A stretch of 64,000 nucleotides of DNA from Alloalcanivorax xiamenensis (GTDB taxonomy: Bacteria > Pseudomonadota > Gammaproteobacteria > Pseudomonadales > Alcanivoracaceae): contig NZ_AQPF01000008.1 of NCBI RefSeq assembly GCF_009846745.1, positions 88,715 to 152,714 on the forward strand. Direction: 5' to 3'. The notes beneath the pieces were generated by a model. That model was not told the origin of the DNA and ran no database searches. It was given only the letters and a program-made list of their open reading frames with translations. How positions within the stretch are numbered: position 1 is the first letter of the stretch; the number at the start of each line of letters is the position of its first letter. Of the stretch, positions 52,631 through 61,337 are shown piece by piece. The position numbers were made by a program, and so were the translations under genes.

Positions 52631-53863
52631 TCAACCGCCGCTGATCTGCCCCGTCACCGGATCAAAGGTGATCGGCTTGGAAATCGGAACAATATGCCCA
52701 TCCTTGGCTTCGGTGATGAACATGGAGGTCAGTCCATAATGGTTATGTTCGGAAAAGCTGACCCCGGCGTACATGGAACCGGTCCAGTTATCGAACGAAT
52801 CGAAAGCGCTCAGGAAATCATCCCAGCTCAGTGTCTCGCTACGTCTCAACGCCTCAACCAGCACCTCCGCCGCGGCCCACCCGGTTTGTCCCCAGTCGGC
52901 AAGCGCCACCTTCGGGTAGTCCTTGCCAAACTGTTCTATGTACTGCTTGATGCTTTCGTCGTCGCTTTGATCCGGCTTGGGTAAAACCGCGCTGGAAATG
53001 GTGCCGTTCCATACCTCCTTCCCGGCCAGGTCGAACATCGTTTCAGAGTCACCGCCAACCGAGGACACCAGGAAAGCCGGCTCGGACAATCCGATGTTAT
53101 AAAGCGCTTTTTTCAGCTGCGCCGCCGGAGCCGGCGTTGAGAAGGCCAGGATAGCGTCCGGATCAGCTTGGCGAATACGCTGGGCCTGAGTACTCAGATC
53201 GGAATCCGCCGCCTGGAAATTCACTTCACCGACCAGCTCCACATCCTGATACTCCTTCAACGCTTCCTTGGCGGCCTCCGCCAGCGGGCTCCCGTAGTCG
53301 TCGTTCTGGTAAGCAACAACCACTCGCTTCGCCTTCAGAGACGTGGCAATATAGTTGGTCAAAACCCGGGCTTCGAATTCATAATTGGCCAGGCTGGAAC
53401 CCATATAGTTGGCGATAGGCGGATCGACGAACTGCTTGGAGCCAGAGCTGGTCATCAGCATGGGAATACCACTGCGTTCATTGAACCGCCGGGTCGCCAC
53501 ATTGCAAGGAGTACACACATTGCCAAGCATGGCGTACACCTTGTCCTCATCCACCAGACGCTTGGTCAGCTGCACTGTCCGGCCAGGCTGATACTGGTCG
53601 TCATAGGCGATCAACCGCAGTTTTCGCCCCTTCACTCCACCATTCTCGTTGACGTGCTTGAAGTAGGACTGGATACCCATTCGGATTTTATCGTAAGCCG
53701 CTACCGGTCCGGTCTGCGGGCCAAGATGACCGATGCGGATTTCCGTGTCGGTGACACCCTGCGGGGCATCAAGATCATCAGCCCATGCCGGCGGCGCCGC
53801 GAACAAGGCCGCCAGCGAGGCCGCTGTCGTCCATTTTTTCCAGTTCTTTTTGATCAGAAACAT
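52631..53863 (-). CDS. livK: ABC transporter substrate-binding protein, Liv type
   Basis: A 410-residue periplasmic binding protein, signal peptide ending near PPAWA. IGHLGPQTGPVAAYDKI, YDDQYQPGRTVQLTKRLV and GSKQFVDPP are the Peripla_BP_6 landmarks, and CTPCN could form a disulfide. GGTGG precedes ATG 53863. Ligand specificity is not deducible; families of this length bind branched-chain amino acids, amides or aromatic acids. Confidence 0.9.
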   Translation of the reverse strand: MFLIKKNWKKWTTAASLAALFAAPPAWADDLDAPQGVTDTEIRIGHLGPQTGPVAAYDKIRMGIQSYFKHVNENGGVKGRKLRLIAYDDQYQPGRTVQLTKRLVDEDKVYAMLGNVCTPCNVATRRFNERSGIPMLMTSSGSKQFVDPPIANYMGSSLANYEFEARVLTNYIATSLKAKRVVVAYQNDDYGSPLAEAAKEALKEYQDVELVGEVNFQAADSDLSTQAQRIRQADPDAILAFSTPAPAAQLKKALYNIGLSEPAFLVSSVGGDSETMFDLAGKEVWNGTISSAVLPKPDQSDDESIKQYIEQFGKDYPKVALADWGQTGWAAAEVLVEALRRSETLSWDDFLSAFDSFDNWTGSMYAGVSFSEHNHYGLTSMFITEAKDGHIVPISKPITFDPVTGQISGG

Positions 53864-53912
53864 GATTCACCACCTTTGTTTTACTAATAACGTCATTATT
53901 CGTGGACGCCGC

Positions 53913-55085
53913 TCAATAGGCGGCGTTGAGAATGGCGACAATGTCCTCCCGGGTACGTATCGGCCGGGGATTGGTATTGACCCAGATATTGCCCATGGCG
54001 CCTTCCGCCACCGACTCGAAGCAACCCGGATCAACCTCCAGTTCCCGCAGCCGGACAGGCAGTCCCAGATCTTTGATCAGAGTTTCCACGGCGCTAACCG
54101 CGTCGCCGTCGGTACGCCCCATAGATGCCGCGACTCGTTTCTGGCGGGCGCGGTTTTCCCCTTGTCCACGATTCCAGCGCAGTACCGCCGGCAGCAATAC
54201 ACAGGAGGTATAGCCGTGACTGAGACCGGTGACCGCACCGAGGCTGTGACCGATGCCGTGGCTGGCGCCATAATCGACCCGCAAGATGCCCTGGGAGGCC
54301 AGCCAGGCGCCCTGCTGAGCCCGCAGCCGTGCGTCCAGATCCTCGGGCGCACGCCGATTACGAGGCAAGGCTTCACTTAGAAGCGACAGTGCGTGCAAGG
54401 CGCAGGCATCCACCAGTGGCGCCGGCGAACGGCTGCAGAGGGATTCCACCGCGTGATCCAGCGCGCGGATCCCGGTCGACAGCCAAAGGCGTTCAGGTGT
54501 TGGCAGAGTGACGGCCGGGTCCATGATCACCGTCGCGGGGCATAAAGCGGCGCCATGGTAACCATCCTTGACATGCCGCCGCTCATCCACGGCGCCGCCC
54601 AGACAGGAAAACTCGGCACCGGACAGGGTGGTAGGGACCGCGATCTGACGAACTGGCGGCGCCCGCAAATCAGGAATCCGCCGCTCACCCGAGGCATCAA
54701 CGGTTATGTGGCAGCGGTCCAGACCCGCCACATCGACCACGTTTTCCGCCAGCGCCACGAGAACCACCTTGGCGGTGTCGATGACTGTTCCACCGCCCAC
54801 GGACAGGATCAGATCCGGTCCGGCGCGTCGTATCGCGGCGGTGGCCTCGATCACCGTTTGGCGGGGCGTATGCTCACGGCAGCCGTCGAATACGCCAACA
54901 CTTTTTACGCCCAGAGCCTGTCTGATACCGTCAACCACCGGCGTCGCTCTGTTCAACGTTCTGCCGGTAATGATGAAAACACGCTCGGCACCAAGACGCT
55001 CCACTTCGGAACGTACCGCCTCCCCGGCGGGAACGCCCCAGACAACACGGTCCTGGGCAATATACTGGTACCAACCTGAATTCAT
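53913..55085 (-). CDS. Iron-containing alcohol dehydrogenase
   Basis: A 390-residue group III dehydrogenase. NAD loop SVGGGTVIDTAK, and metal ligands in GIRALDHAVESL and ASHGIGHSLGAV plus GLSHGYTS. Resembles maleylacetate reductase and 4-hydroxybutyrate/alcohol dehydrogenases. It is 49 bp upstream of the binding protein in the same direction, so it probably leads the liv operon and acts on the imported compound. GAGG precedes 55085. A small ACGCCGC/GCGGCGT hairpin overlaps its stop. Confidence 0.87.
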   Translation of the reverse strand: MNSGWYQYIAQDRVVWGVPAGEAVRSEVERLGAERVFIITGRTLNRATPVVDGIRQALGVKSVGVFDGCREHTPRQTVIEATAAIRRAGPDLILSVGGGTVIDTAKVVLVALAENVVDVAGLDRCHITVDASGERRIPDLRAPPVRQIAVPTTLSGAEFSCLGGAVDERRHVKDGYHGAALCPATVIMDPAVTLPTPERLWLSTGIRALDHAVESLCSRSPAPLVDACALHALSLLSEALPRNRRAPEDLDARLRAQQGAWLASQGILRVDYGASHGIGHSLGAVTGLSHGYTSCVLLPAVLRWNRGQGENRARQKRVAASMGRTDGDAVSAVETLIKDLGLPVRLRELEVDPGCFESVAEGAMGNIWVNTNPRPIRTREDIVAILNAAY

Positions 55086-55539
55086 ATCCGCCTCACTCCG
55101 AAACCGACGGCAACGCCCCTCACCGTATTCGCACCACAAAGCCTGCCTCCCATTGCTTTATTGCAGAACGAAAGGTCCGCTTTTTTTATCGAAAAAATAG
55201 AGTTAAATTGAATTAGCCCGCGCCCGCTTCCGGCAAGCGCGACCACGCCGGTCAAACCGGGAAAAGGCACGCTTCATAAGATGTGAATTCACAAGGGAAG
55301 AGCTGGCGATATCAATGGCACCCCAATTTTTCCGATAAGCGAGAGAGGCGCCTGCATGCTTATTCGGCACGGGCATAAGGACTTTGAGAGGGTTTCCGGT
55401 ATTCATTTTTGCATCCAACCTGCCATTGATTTCACGCTTATACTTTTTGGAAGAGTAGTAATCGCGGCAGGCGGCCTCAAATCACTTTTTGAAATACGTC
55501 ATCATTTTCATCACAAATACATCAAATAAAGACAGAACC
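55086..55539. other. 454-bp divergent gap without a gene
   Basis: No open frame with coding character is seen. The region is AT-richer at the right end and must carry promoters for the alcohol dehydrogenase/liv operon and the divergent LysR gene. The only clear motif is the palindrome at 55282-55293. Confidence 0.6.
55282..55293. promoter_or_regulatory. Palindrome TGTGAATTCACA
   Basis: A perfect 12-bp palindrome in the divergent gap, 197 bp from the dehydrogenase start and 247 bp from the LysR gene. CRP-type half-sites are present but with two-base rather than six-base spacing, so it is not a normal CRP site. Possibly an operator. Confidence 0.4.
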
Positions 55540-56454
55540 ATGAGACTGAACCGCATAGATCTGAACTTGTTCATTGTCTTTGAAGCGCTGTACCGTGAGC
55601 GCCGTGTAACCAAGGTTGCACGCCATTTGAATATTACCCAGTCCGGGGTAAGCAACGCGCTCCGGCGGCTACGCGAGACCTTTGATGACCCTCTCTTTGT
55701 ACGTGGCCCCGAAGGGATGGTGCCCACTCCAGTGGCGGAAAACATGATCGTGGATGTGCGCCAGGCTCTGGACCTGCTCAGCCGCAGTGTGGGAGAAAAT
55801 CTACGTTTTCAACCGGAGCTTTCGGAAAGGGAATTCCGCCTTGGCATGAATGATCTGGGGCAGGCTCTGATACTTCCCGGGCTGCGCGAGAAATTACGTG
55901 AGCAGGCCCCTAAAGTGGCGCTCAGCACCTATTACGTGGATCGCCGTATCGGCGAGGAGGACCTTAAATCCGGCGGCCTGGATTTATTGATCGATGCACC
56001 GGACATCAACTCCCTGGAGTTGGACCAGGCGTTCCTTGCCGAATTGCCTTACGTCGTCACCATGCGCCACGGCCATCCGTTGGCGAAGGGCCCGCTGTCC
56101 CTGCAATGTTATCTCGGCGCCGACCATATTCACGTCTCAAGCCGCAAGCGCGGCCGCGGACAAGTGGATGTGGCCCTGCACGCTCTCGGGGAGCAGCGTC
56201 ATATTTCCATGCGCGTTCAGAACTACCTGGTGGCGGCGAACATCACCGCGGAAAGCGACCTTTTATGGACGGTACCGAGAATGCTGGCGGAAACCACCGG
56301 CCTGTATATCACCGAGGCGCCGCTCAAGGTGCCGCCTTTATTCTGGAATCTCTATTGGCCGAAAAGCGTGACCATGGACCCGGCAAGCCGATGGATGCGG
56401 CAGCTGATCATGAGCCAGTTTGCCGAGAGCTGCTCCCGACTGTTGCCAGATTGA
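55540..56454 (+). CDS. LysR family regulator, NodD/DntR subgroup
   Basis: A 304-residue LysR protein: RIDLNLFIVFEALYRERRVT and ITQSGVSNALRRLRETFDDP form the HTH, LFVRGPEGMVPTPVAE the end of it. The NodD-like subgroup often controls aromatic or xenobiotic catabolism. It is divergent from the alcohol dehydrogenase-liv operon, the most likely target. Start 55540 is chosen for the conserved M-R-L-N-R-I-D; an upstream ATG at 55489 would add non-family residues. Confidence 0.9.
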   Translation: MRLNRIDLNLFIVFEALYRERRVTKVARHLNITQSGVSNALRRLRETFDDPLFVRGPEGMVPTPVAENMIVDVRQALDLLSRSVGENLRFQPELSEREFRLGMNDLGQALILPGLREKLREQAPKVALSTYYVDRRIGEEDLKSGGLDLLIDAPDINSLELDQAFLAELPYVVTMRHGHPLAKGPLSLQCYLGADHIHVSSRKRGRGQVDVALHALGEQRHISMRVQNYLVAANITAESDLLWTVPRMLAETTGLYITEAPLKVPPLFWNLYWPKSVTMDPASRWMRQLIMSQFAESCSRLLPD

Positions 56455-56564
56455 CGGCCCTCCCGCCGTTTGACGGGGACGCCGGTCCGCTCCGTCGATA
56501 CGGCAAGTGCTGACATCAGAGCCACGCCGTACACTGCGCCTCCCTATTTACGGAGGCTTGTTTC

Positions 56565-57695
56565 ATGCCGCTGTCCGTTCCCACCCTGGACACCGCCCGC
56601 GCTACCTTCGACAACGCCCGTCAATGGATCACCCGTCCGCGCCCCCTGATTCAGGCGCAAACCACGCCTTTTCAAGTCATCCATGACGACGGGCTGGCCC
56701 GGCTGCGCTACTACCCACCGCTGACGGAAACCGCTATCCCGCTGGAGGACGGCAGCGAGCTGGTGGTAAGCACGCAACGGCAACGTACCCCCCTGGTGCT
56801 GGTGCCGCCGCTGGCAGTGAACATGCTGATTTACGATCTGTTCCCGCAACGCAGTCTGGTGCGTTACTTGCGCGCCAGGGGGTTCGAGCTGTATCTGGTC
56901 GATTGGGGACGTCCGGGCCGGGAGAACGACCATCAGGGGCTGGCCGATTATTTTTCCGAACGCTTTCCCGCCCTGCTGGAACGGGTACGCGAGCACAGTG
57001 GCGAGCGCCGCCTGAATCTGCATGGTTGGAGCTTCGGTGGGTTGTTCAGTCTGTGCTATTGCGCGCTGGGACGTGATCCGGACATCGCCAATCTGGTTCT
57101 GGTTGGCACCCCTACGGACTATCACCGCAACGGTGTCCTCGGCCGCCAGTATCAACGCATCAGCCGTACTCTGGGCTGGCTGCGGCACCGTACCGGCTGG
57201 CGCGCCCATGAACTCTCTCCCGGCTGGTTCCGCTCACCGGGCTGGCTCAACAGTCTGGCGTTCAAACTGACCAGTCCGGTGGCCAGCCTCAAGGGCTACC
57301 TGGACCTGTTGCGCCACCTGGACGACCACGACTATGTGAGCAATCACGCCACCAACGGCGCTTTTCTGGACGACATGGTGGCGTACCCCGGCGCGGTGAT
57401 TCAGGACATCATCCATTATCTGTGGGTGGACAATGTCATGGCCGAAGGCCGGCTGCCCATGGAAAGTGATGAAGGCGGCCTGAGCCAAGTCACGGTGCCC
57501 ATGTTGAACATCACCAGCCCCACCGACATGATCGTCACCCCCGAATGCTCACGGGCCATGCTGCCATTGGTGAGCAGCACCGATGTCGAGTGCCTGTCGG
57601 TGAGCGGCGGACATATGGCCATTCTCGGCGGCGGCAAAGCGCAGCAGGAAAGCTGGCCGCGCGTGGCACAGTGGTTGGTGGAGCGCGATGGGTGA
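56565..57695 (+). CDS. PhaC-like alpha/beta hydrolase with serine nucleophile
   Basis: A 376-residue protein matching PHA synthases in fold and blocks (PLVLVPPLAVNMLIYDLFP, LYLVDWGRPG, LKGYLDLLRHL). The nucleophile position is Ser156 in LHGWSFGG, where class I-III PhaC has Cys. It ends near SGGHMAI with the catalytic His. So it is a hydrolase of this lineage rather than a polymerase. Stand-alone gene between LysR and bio operon. Confidence 0.75.
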   Translation: MPLSVPTLDTARATFDNARQWITRPRPLIQAQTTPFQVIHDDGLARLRYYPPLTETAIPLEDGSELVVSTQRQRTPLVLVPPLAVNMLIYDLFPQRSLVRYLRARGFELYLVDWGRPGRENDHQGLADYFSERFPALLERVREHSGERRLNLHGWSFGGLFSLCYCALGRDPDIANLVLVGTPTDYHRNGVLGRQYQRISRTLGWLRHRTGWRAHELSPGWFRSPGWLNSLAFKLTSPVASLKGYLDLLRHLDDHDYVSNHATNGAFLDDMVAYPGAVIQDIIHYLWVDNVMAEGRLPMESDEGGLSQVTVPMLNITSPTDMIVTPECSRAMLPLVSSTDVECLSVSGGHMAILGGGKAQQESWPRVAQWLVERDG

Positions 57696-57727
57696 TCGGC
57701 GTAACTTCAAGCAGGCCGGCCTTTCCT

Positions 57728-58360
57728 TCAGATGACGGTAAAAGCCCCGGGCAGATGCTGACGCAGGGTGAGCAGGTTTTCTTCGCGCACATCCATGTCA
57801 CCGAAGCAGTTGGCGACGGTTCCGGTATAGCGCAAACCGTCCGCCTGGATCGCCTCGGCGGTGAGGATGGCGTGATTGATACAGCCGAGTTTCATCCCCA
57901 CCACCTGGATCACCGGCAGGGACAATTCCACCGCCAGACCCGCGAGCATTTCGTGATCGTTCAAAGGCACACGCCAGCCGCCGGCGCCTTCCACCAGGAT
58001 CAGATCCGCCGGATGACTGCTGATCGCACCACGCACATAGCCGGCCAGTTGGGCCAAAGTGATCCGGCGCCCTTCTTGTTGCGCGGCGATGTGCGGCGCG
58101 ATGGCGGCTTTCAGCGCCACCGGGTTGACCACATCATAGGGTAGTTGCACCGATGAGGCCGCCATCAGGTTGACAGCGTCGTCGTTGCGCAACCCTTCCG
58201 GTGTTTCCTCACAGCCCGCCGCCACCGGTTTCAGCCCGTAGCAGCTCAAGCCGGCCTCCCGGGCCCGTTCCAGCAGCCGGCAACTGACCCAGGTCTTGCC
58301 CACTTCGGTATCGGTGCCGGTGATGAAAAACACCCCTTTCAGGGCCGGTAGCGCGGGCAT
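57728..58360 (-). CDS. bioD: Dethiobiotin synthetase
   Basis: A 210-residue ATP-dependent carboxylase: phosphate loop GTDTEVGKTW near 15-24, then YGLKPVAAGCEE and VEGAGGWRVPL. Start 58360 overlaps the bioC stop by one base (TGATG). Last gene of the bio operon. Makes dethiobiotin from 7,8-diaminopelargonate; bioA is not in the window. Confidence 0.94.
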   Translation of the reverse strand: MPALPALKGVFFITGTDTEVGKTWVSCRLLERAREAGLSCYGLKPVAAGCEETPEGLRNDDAVNLMAASSVQLPYDVVNPVALKAAIAPHIAAQQEGRRITLAQLAGYVRGAISSHPADLILVEGAGGWRVPLNDHEMLAGLAVELSLPVIQVVGMKLGCINHAILTAEAIQADGLRYTGTVANCFGDMDVREENLLTLRQHLPGAFTVI

Positions 58361-59205
58361 CAGAGCATCTCCTTGCTGGCATGCAGAAACAGCACCCGCC
58401 AGGTCAGCGGCAGACCGTCCCGGGTGCGCAGAGTTTCGTAGGCATCGAGCATGGCACGGAAGGCACGCTTGCCAGTGAGACCACCACCACCACCTTGCAC
58501 ATGATCGGCGCCCGTGGCCTTGAGGGTACGGGCTATGGCACGCACGTCGGGATAGTGCTGGGTCACCGTCAGGGTTTGCTGAGTTACCGTGGACAATCCT
58601 TCCGTGGCCAGGGCGTCGTGCCACTGCACCATGGTCGGCAGATCATTGACGTGGGGGCGGCGATCCGCGGCTTTCCAACTCTCGGATAGCTCCTGCAGTG
58701 AGTCCCGCAATGGCACCGCCAGCAACAAATGGCCGCCGGGGGCGAGCACCCGCCCGGCCTCGGCGATCACCACCGCCGGATCACACCATTGCAGAGCAAA
58801 GCTGGAAAACACCAGTCCCAGGGAACGGTCCGGCAGCGGCAGGGCTTCGGCATCGGCGCACACTGGTGAAAACAGCCGGCCGGTACGGCCTCGCTGGGAC
58901 GCTTCCTGAAGCATGGCCGGCGCCAGATCCAGGGCCAGCCAGCGCACTTCATGCCAGCGCTCCTGTTGCTGCCGGCTCAACGGCGCCGTGGCGCACCCCA
59001 GATCCGCCGCCCGGGGGATCGGCAGAGACTCAGGCGCCATGGCCAGAAGACTGCGGGCACAGGACAGCTGCAGCACCGCGTGAGCGTCGTAACTGGCCGC
59101 GGCCCGGCCGAACTGGCGCCCTACCGCCCGTTTGGTGGCCGTGGAGGAGGTGACGGCGGGCTCATACCCAGCGGATGGATTGAAAGCAGAAGACATTACG
59201 GTCAT
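58360..59205 (-). CDS. bioC: Malonyl-ACP O-methyltransferase
   Basis: A 281-residue SAM methyltransferase. AVGRQFGRAAASYDAHAVLQ is the BioC N-terminal signature, AADLGCATAPLS (66-77) the SAM loop, and FSSFALQWCDP the post-I block. It opens the biotin pimelate branch by methylating malonyl-ACP. ATG 59205 overlaps the bioH stop (TAATG); MSSAF at 59196 is an alternative. Confidence 0.93.
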   Translation of the reverse strand: MTVMSSAFNPSAGYEPAVTSSTATKRAVGRQFGRAAASYDAHAVLQLSCARSLLAMAPESLPIPRAADLGCATAPLSRQQQERWHEVRWLALDLAPAMLQEASQRGRTGRLFSPVCADAEALPLPDRSLGLVFSSFALQWCDPAVVIAEAGRVLAPGGHLLLAVPLRDSLQELSESWKAADRRPHVNDLPTMVQWHDALATEGLSTVTQQTLTVTQHYPDVRAIARTLKATGADHVQGGGGGLTGKRAFRAMLDAYETLRTRDGLPLTWRVLFLHASKEML

Positions 59206-60035
59206 TACCAGTCGGCGGCGCTGGCAACGGTGCCGTGACGCCGATAGAAATCGAGAACCACGGCGGAGAAGCGCTCCGGCGCGGATAGAAACGGTACATG
59301 GGACACTCGCTCGATCACCGCGGTTTCCCCGTGTTCATTCAGCAGCGGCCGGATGTCATCCACCAGGGTCACCGGCACGATGTTGTCACGTTCGCCGAAC
59401 ACCATCAGCAGGGGCTGGCTCAGCGCCGACAGGGCCTCGCGCAGATCGGTGTCCGCCAGGATTACCAGTCCTTCGATCAGTGCGCGGCGAGCCGGCAGGC
59501 CGCAAAAGTAGAGGATTTCCTTGAGCCGGGCAACGTCCTCCCGCATGTTCTCGCTGTCTTTGCAGTTAAGCGCCAGAAAGCGTACCAGGGTGCCTTCGAA
59601 ATCCTCTTCACAGACCTCGGCGAAAGTCCGCAGAATCGCCGGGCGCATGGCCCGCGGCCAGTGGTCGGCGCGGGTGAAACGCGGCGTGGTCGCCACCGTT
59701 ACCACCGAGACCACCCGTTCAGCATGGCGTTGCGCCAAATTCAGCGCCACCAGCCCGCCCAGGGACCAGCCCAGCACATGGGCCCGTTCCGGCATGACCG
59801 AGGCAATCTGGTCAGCCAGAAAATCCAGCGTGTACTCGTCATTGGGTAACGGACTCTGGCCCATGCCCGGCAGGTCCACAACGGTCACCCGGAAGTGCTC
59901 AAGCAGAGCCGGCACGATGTCGTCGAAGACAATGGCGTGCAGCCCCCAACCATGGATCAGCACCAGGTCCTCGGCCTGTTCACCGGCCTTGCCGGTACAG
60001 CGGTAGGTGTTGTGAAAGGGGATGAGACGGGGCAT
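59205..60035 (-). CDS. bioH: Pimeloyl-ACP methyl ester carboxylesterase
   Basis: A 276-residue alpha/beta hydrolase that removes the methyl ester from pimeloyl-ACP. LVLIHGWGLH, nucleophile Ser91 in LGWSLGGLVALN, GERDNIVP (Asp) and SHVPFLSAP (His). Location between bioF and bioC matches the bioBFHCD order of many gammaproteobacteria. A GC repeat lies between it and bioF. Confidence 0.95.
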   Translation of the reverse strand: MPRLIPFHNTYRCTGKAGEQAEDLVLIHGWGLHAIVFDDIVPALLEHFRVTVVDLPGMGQSPLPNDEYTLDFLADQIASVMPERAHVLGWSLGGLVALNLAQRHAERVVSVVTVATTPRFTRADHWPRAMRPAILRTFAEVCEEDFEGTLVRFLALNCKDSENMREDVARLKEILYFCGLPARRALIEGLVILADTDLREALSALSQPLLMVFGERDNIVPVTLVDDIRPLLNEHGETAVIERVSHVPFLSAPERFSAVVLDFYRRHGTVASAADW

Positions 60036-60056
60036 GGATTACACCCTGGCGCTCGC

Positions 60057-60194
60057 ACGCTTGCACGCAACACGCTTGCACGCAAACACAAAAACCTGCC
60101 CTCTCACTGCCTGGCGAACTTGCTTCATAATGTGCGGCCTCTCTGGTCCTTCCATTCTTAGCGTGCCGGCGTGTCAGCGTGTTGCGTGCAAGCG
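60057..60194. repeat. Tandem 15-bp repeat and long inverted repeat at the bioF-bioH junction
   Basis: ACGCTTGCACGCAA occurs twice with a 15-bp period (60057-60085). A perfect 19-bp inverted copy of part of it, AGCGTGTTGCGTGCAAGCG, lies at 60176-60194 inside the last codons of bioF, matching 60058-60076. The arms enclose 99 bp. Three more GCGTG units sit by the right arm. No other copy was noticed in the window. Confidence 0.8.
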
Positions 60195-61333
60195 GCCTCC
60201 AGGCTGTTCAGCAACCGGTCCACATCCGCCTCCTCGTGGGCGGCGGAGAAGGTGATCCGCAGCCGCGCCTGCCCTTCGGGCACGGTCGGCGGCCGGATCG
60301 CGCTGATCAGCAGACCGTTGGCGCACAGACGCTGGCTCAGGGCCAGAGCATCGGCGTCCTCGCCCACCAACAAGGGTTGGATCGGCGTCGCCGAGTCCAT
60401 CAGGGTGTAGCCGAGCCCGGCCACACCGCGCCGGAAACGCTGCACCAGCGCCGTCAGTTTTTCCCGGCGCCAGGCTTCCCGGCGCGCGATATCCAGGCTG
60501 ACCAGGGTAGCGGCGGCCACCGCCGCCGGCATGGCGGTGGTGTAGACGTACGTGCGGGCGAATTGTATCAGGGTTTCGATCAGTTCGTCGGAGCCGGCCA
60601 CGAAAGCGCCGGCGGTGCCCAGCGCCTTGCCCAGCGTGCCCATGTAGACTGGCACCCGGTCCTGCACGCCCTGATGCCAGAGCGAGCCGCGCCCGGCCTC
60701 GTCAAGCACGCCGAGGCCGTGGGCATCGTCCACCATCAGCCAGGCGTCATGCGCTTCACAGGCGTCCAGATAGGCGCGCAGGGGCGCCTCGTCACCATCC
60801 ATGCTGAAGACGCCGTCGGTGATCACCAGCTTGCGGGCCGCGTCGCTGCGCGCCAGCAGGCTGGCCAGGGCATCCGGCTGATTATGGGCGAAACGGCGGG
60901 AACGGGCGCCGCTGAGCTGGCCGGCATCCAGTAACGAAGCGTGGTTCAGGCGATCCTGAAAGACCGCGTCACCCCGGCCGACCAGAGCGGTCACGGCCCC
61001 CAGATTGGCCATGTAGCCATTGGAGAACAACAGCGCCCGCTGCCGCCCGCAATGCTCCGCCAGCGCTTCTTCCAGAGCCTGATGCGGGCTCTGATGCCCA
61101 CACACCAGATGGGAGGCGCCACTGCCCACCCCCCATTGATCGGCGGCATCGCGGAACGCGGCGACGATACGCGCATCACCGGCCAAGCCGAGATAGTCGT
61201 TGGAACAGAAGTTGAGGTATTCCCGACCGTCCGCCACGGCGGTACGTCCGCAGGCGGCATTCATCAGCGGTGGCGTGCGATAGCGGTGTTGAGCGCGGCG
61301 TTCCACCAGCGGCGCCCGCAGATCGAACCCCAT
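60158..61333 (-). CDS. bioF: 8-amino-7-oxononanoate synthase
   Basis: A 391-residue PLP enzyme: NFCSNDYLGLAGD, SHLVCGHQSPH, VDDAHGLGVLD and the PLP Lys in GTLGKALGTAGAF. ATG 61333 lies just after the bioB stop; no good ribosome site is visible, so coupling to bioB is likely. A TTG at 61348 overlapping bioB is a possible alternative start. Its C-terminal codons form one arm of a GC-rich inverted repeat. Confidence 0.94.
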   Translation of the reverse strand: MGFDLRAPLVERRAQHRYRTPPLMNAACGRTAVADGREYLNFCSNDYLGLAGDARIVAAFRDAADQWGVGSGASHLVCGHQSPHQALEEALAEHCGRQRALLFSNGYMANLGAVTALVGRGDAVFQDRLNHASLLDAGQLSGARSRRFAHNQPDALASLLARSDAARKLVITDGVFSMDGDEAPLRAYLDACEAHDAWLMVDDAHGLGVLDEAGRGSLWHQGVQDRVPVYMGTLGKALGTAGAFVAGSDELIETLIQFARTYVYTTAMPAAVAAATLVSLDIARREAWRREKLTALVQRFRRGVAGLGYTLMDSATPIQPLLVGEDADALALSQRLCANGLLISAIRPPTVPEGQARLRITFSAAHEEADVDRLLNSLEAACTQHADTPAR

Positions 61334-61337
61334 GGGG

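Noticed and set aside
56565..57695. PHA synthase
   Set aside because: The nucleophile Cys is replaced by Ser and no phasin or phaA/phaB genes are adjacent.
60057..60085. CRISPR-like repeat at bioF-bioH
   Set aside because: Units are only 15 bp, adjacent without spacers, and there are no cas genes.
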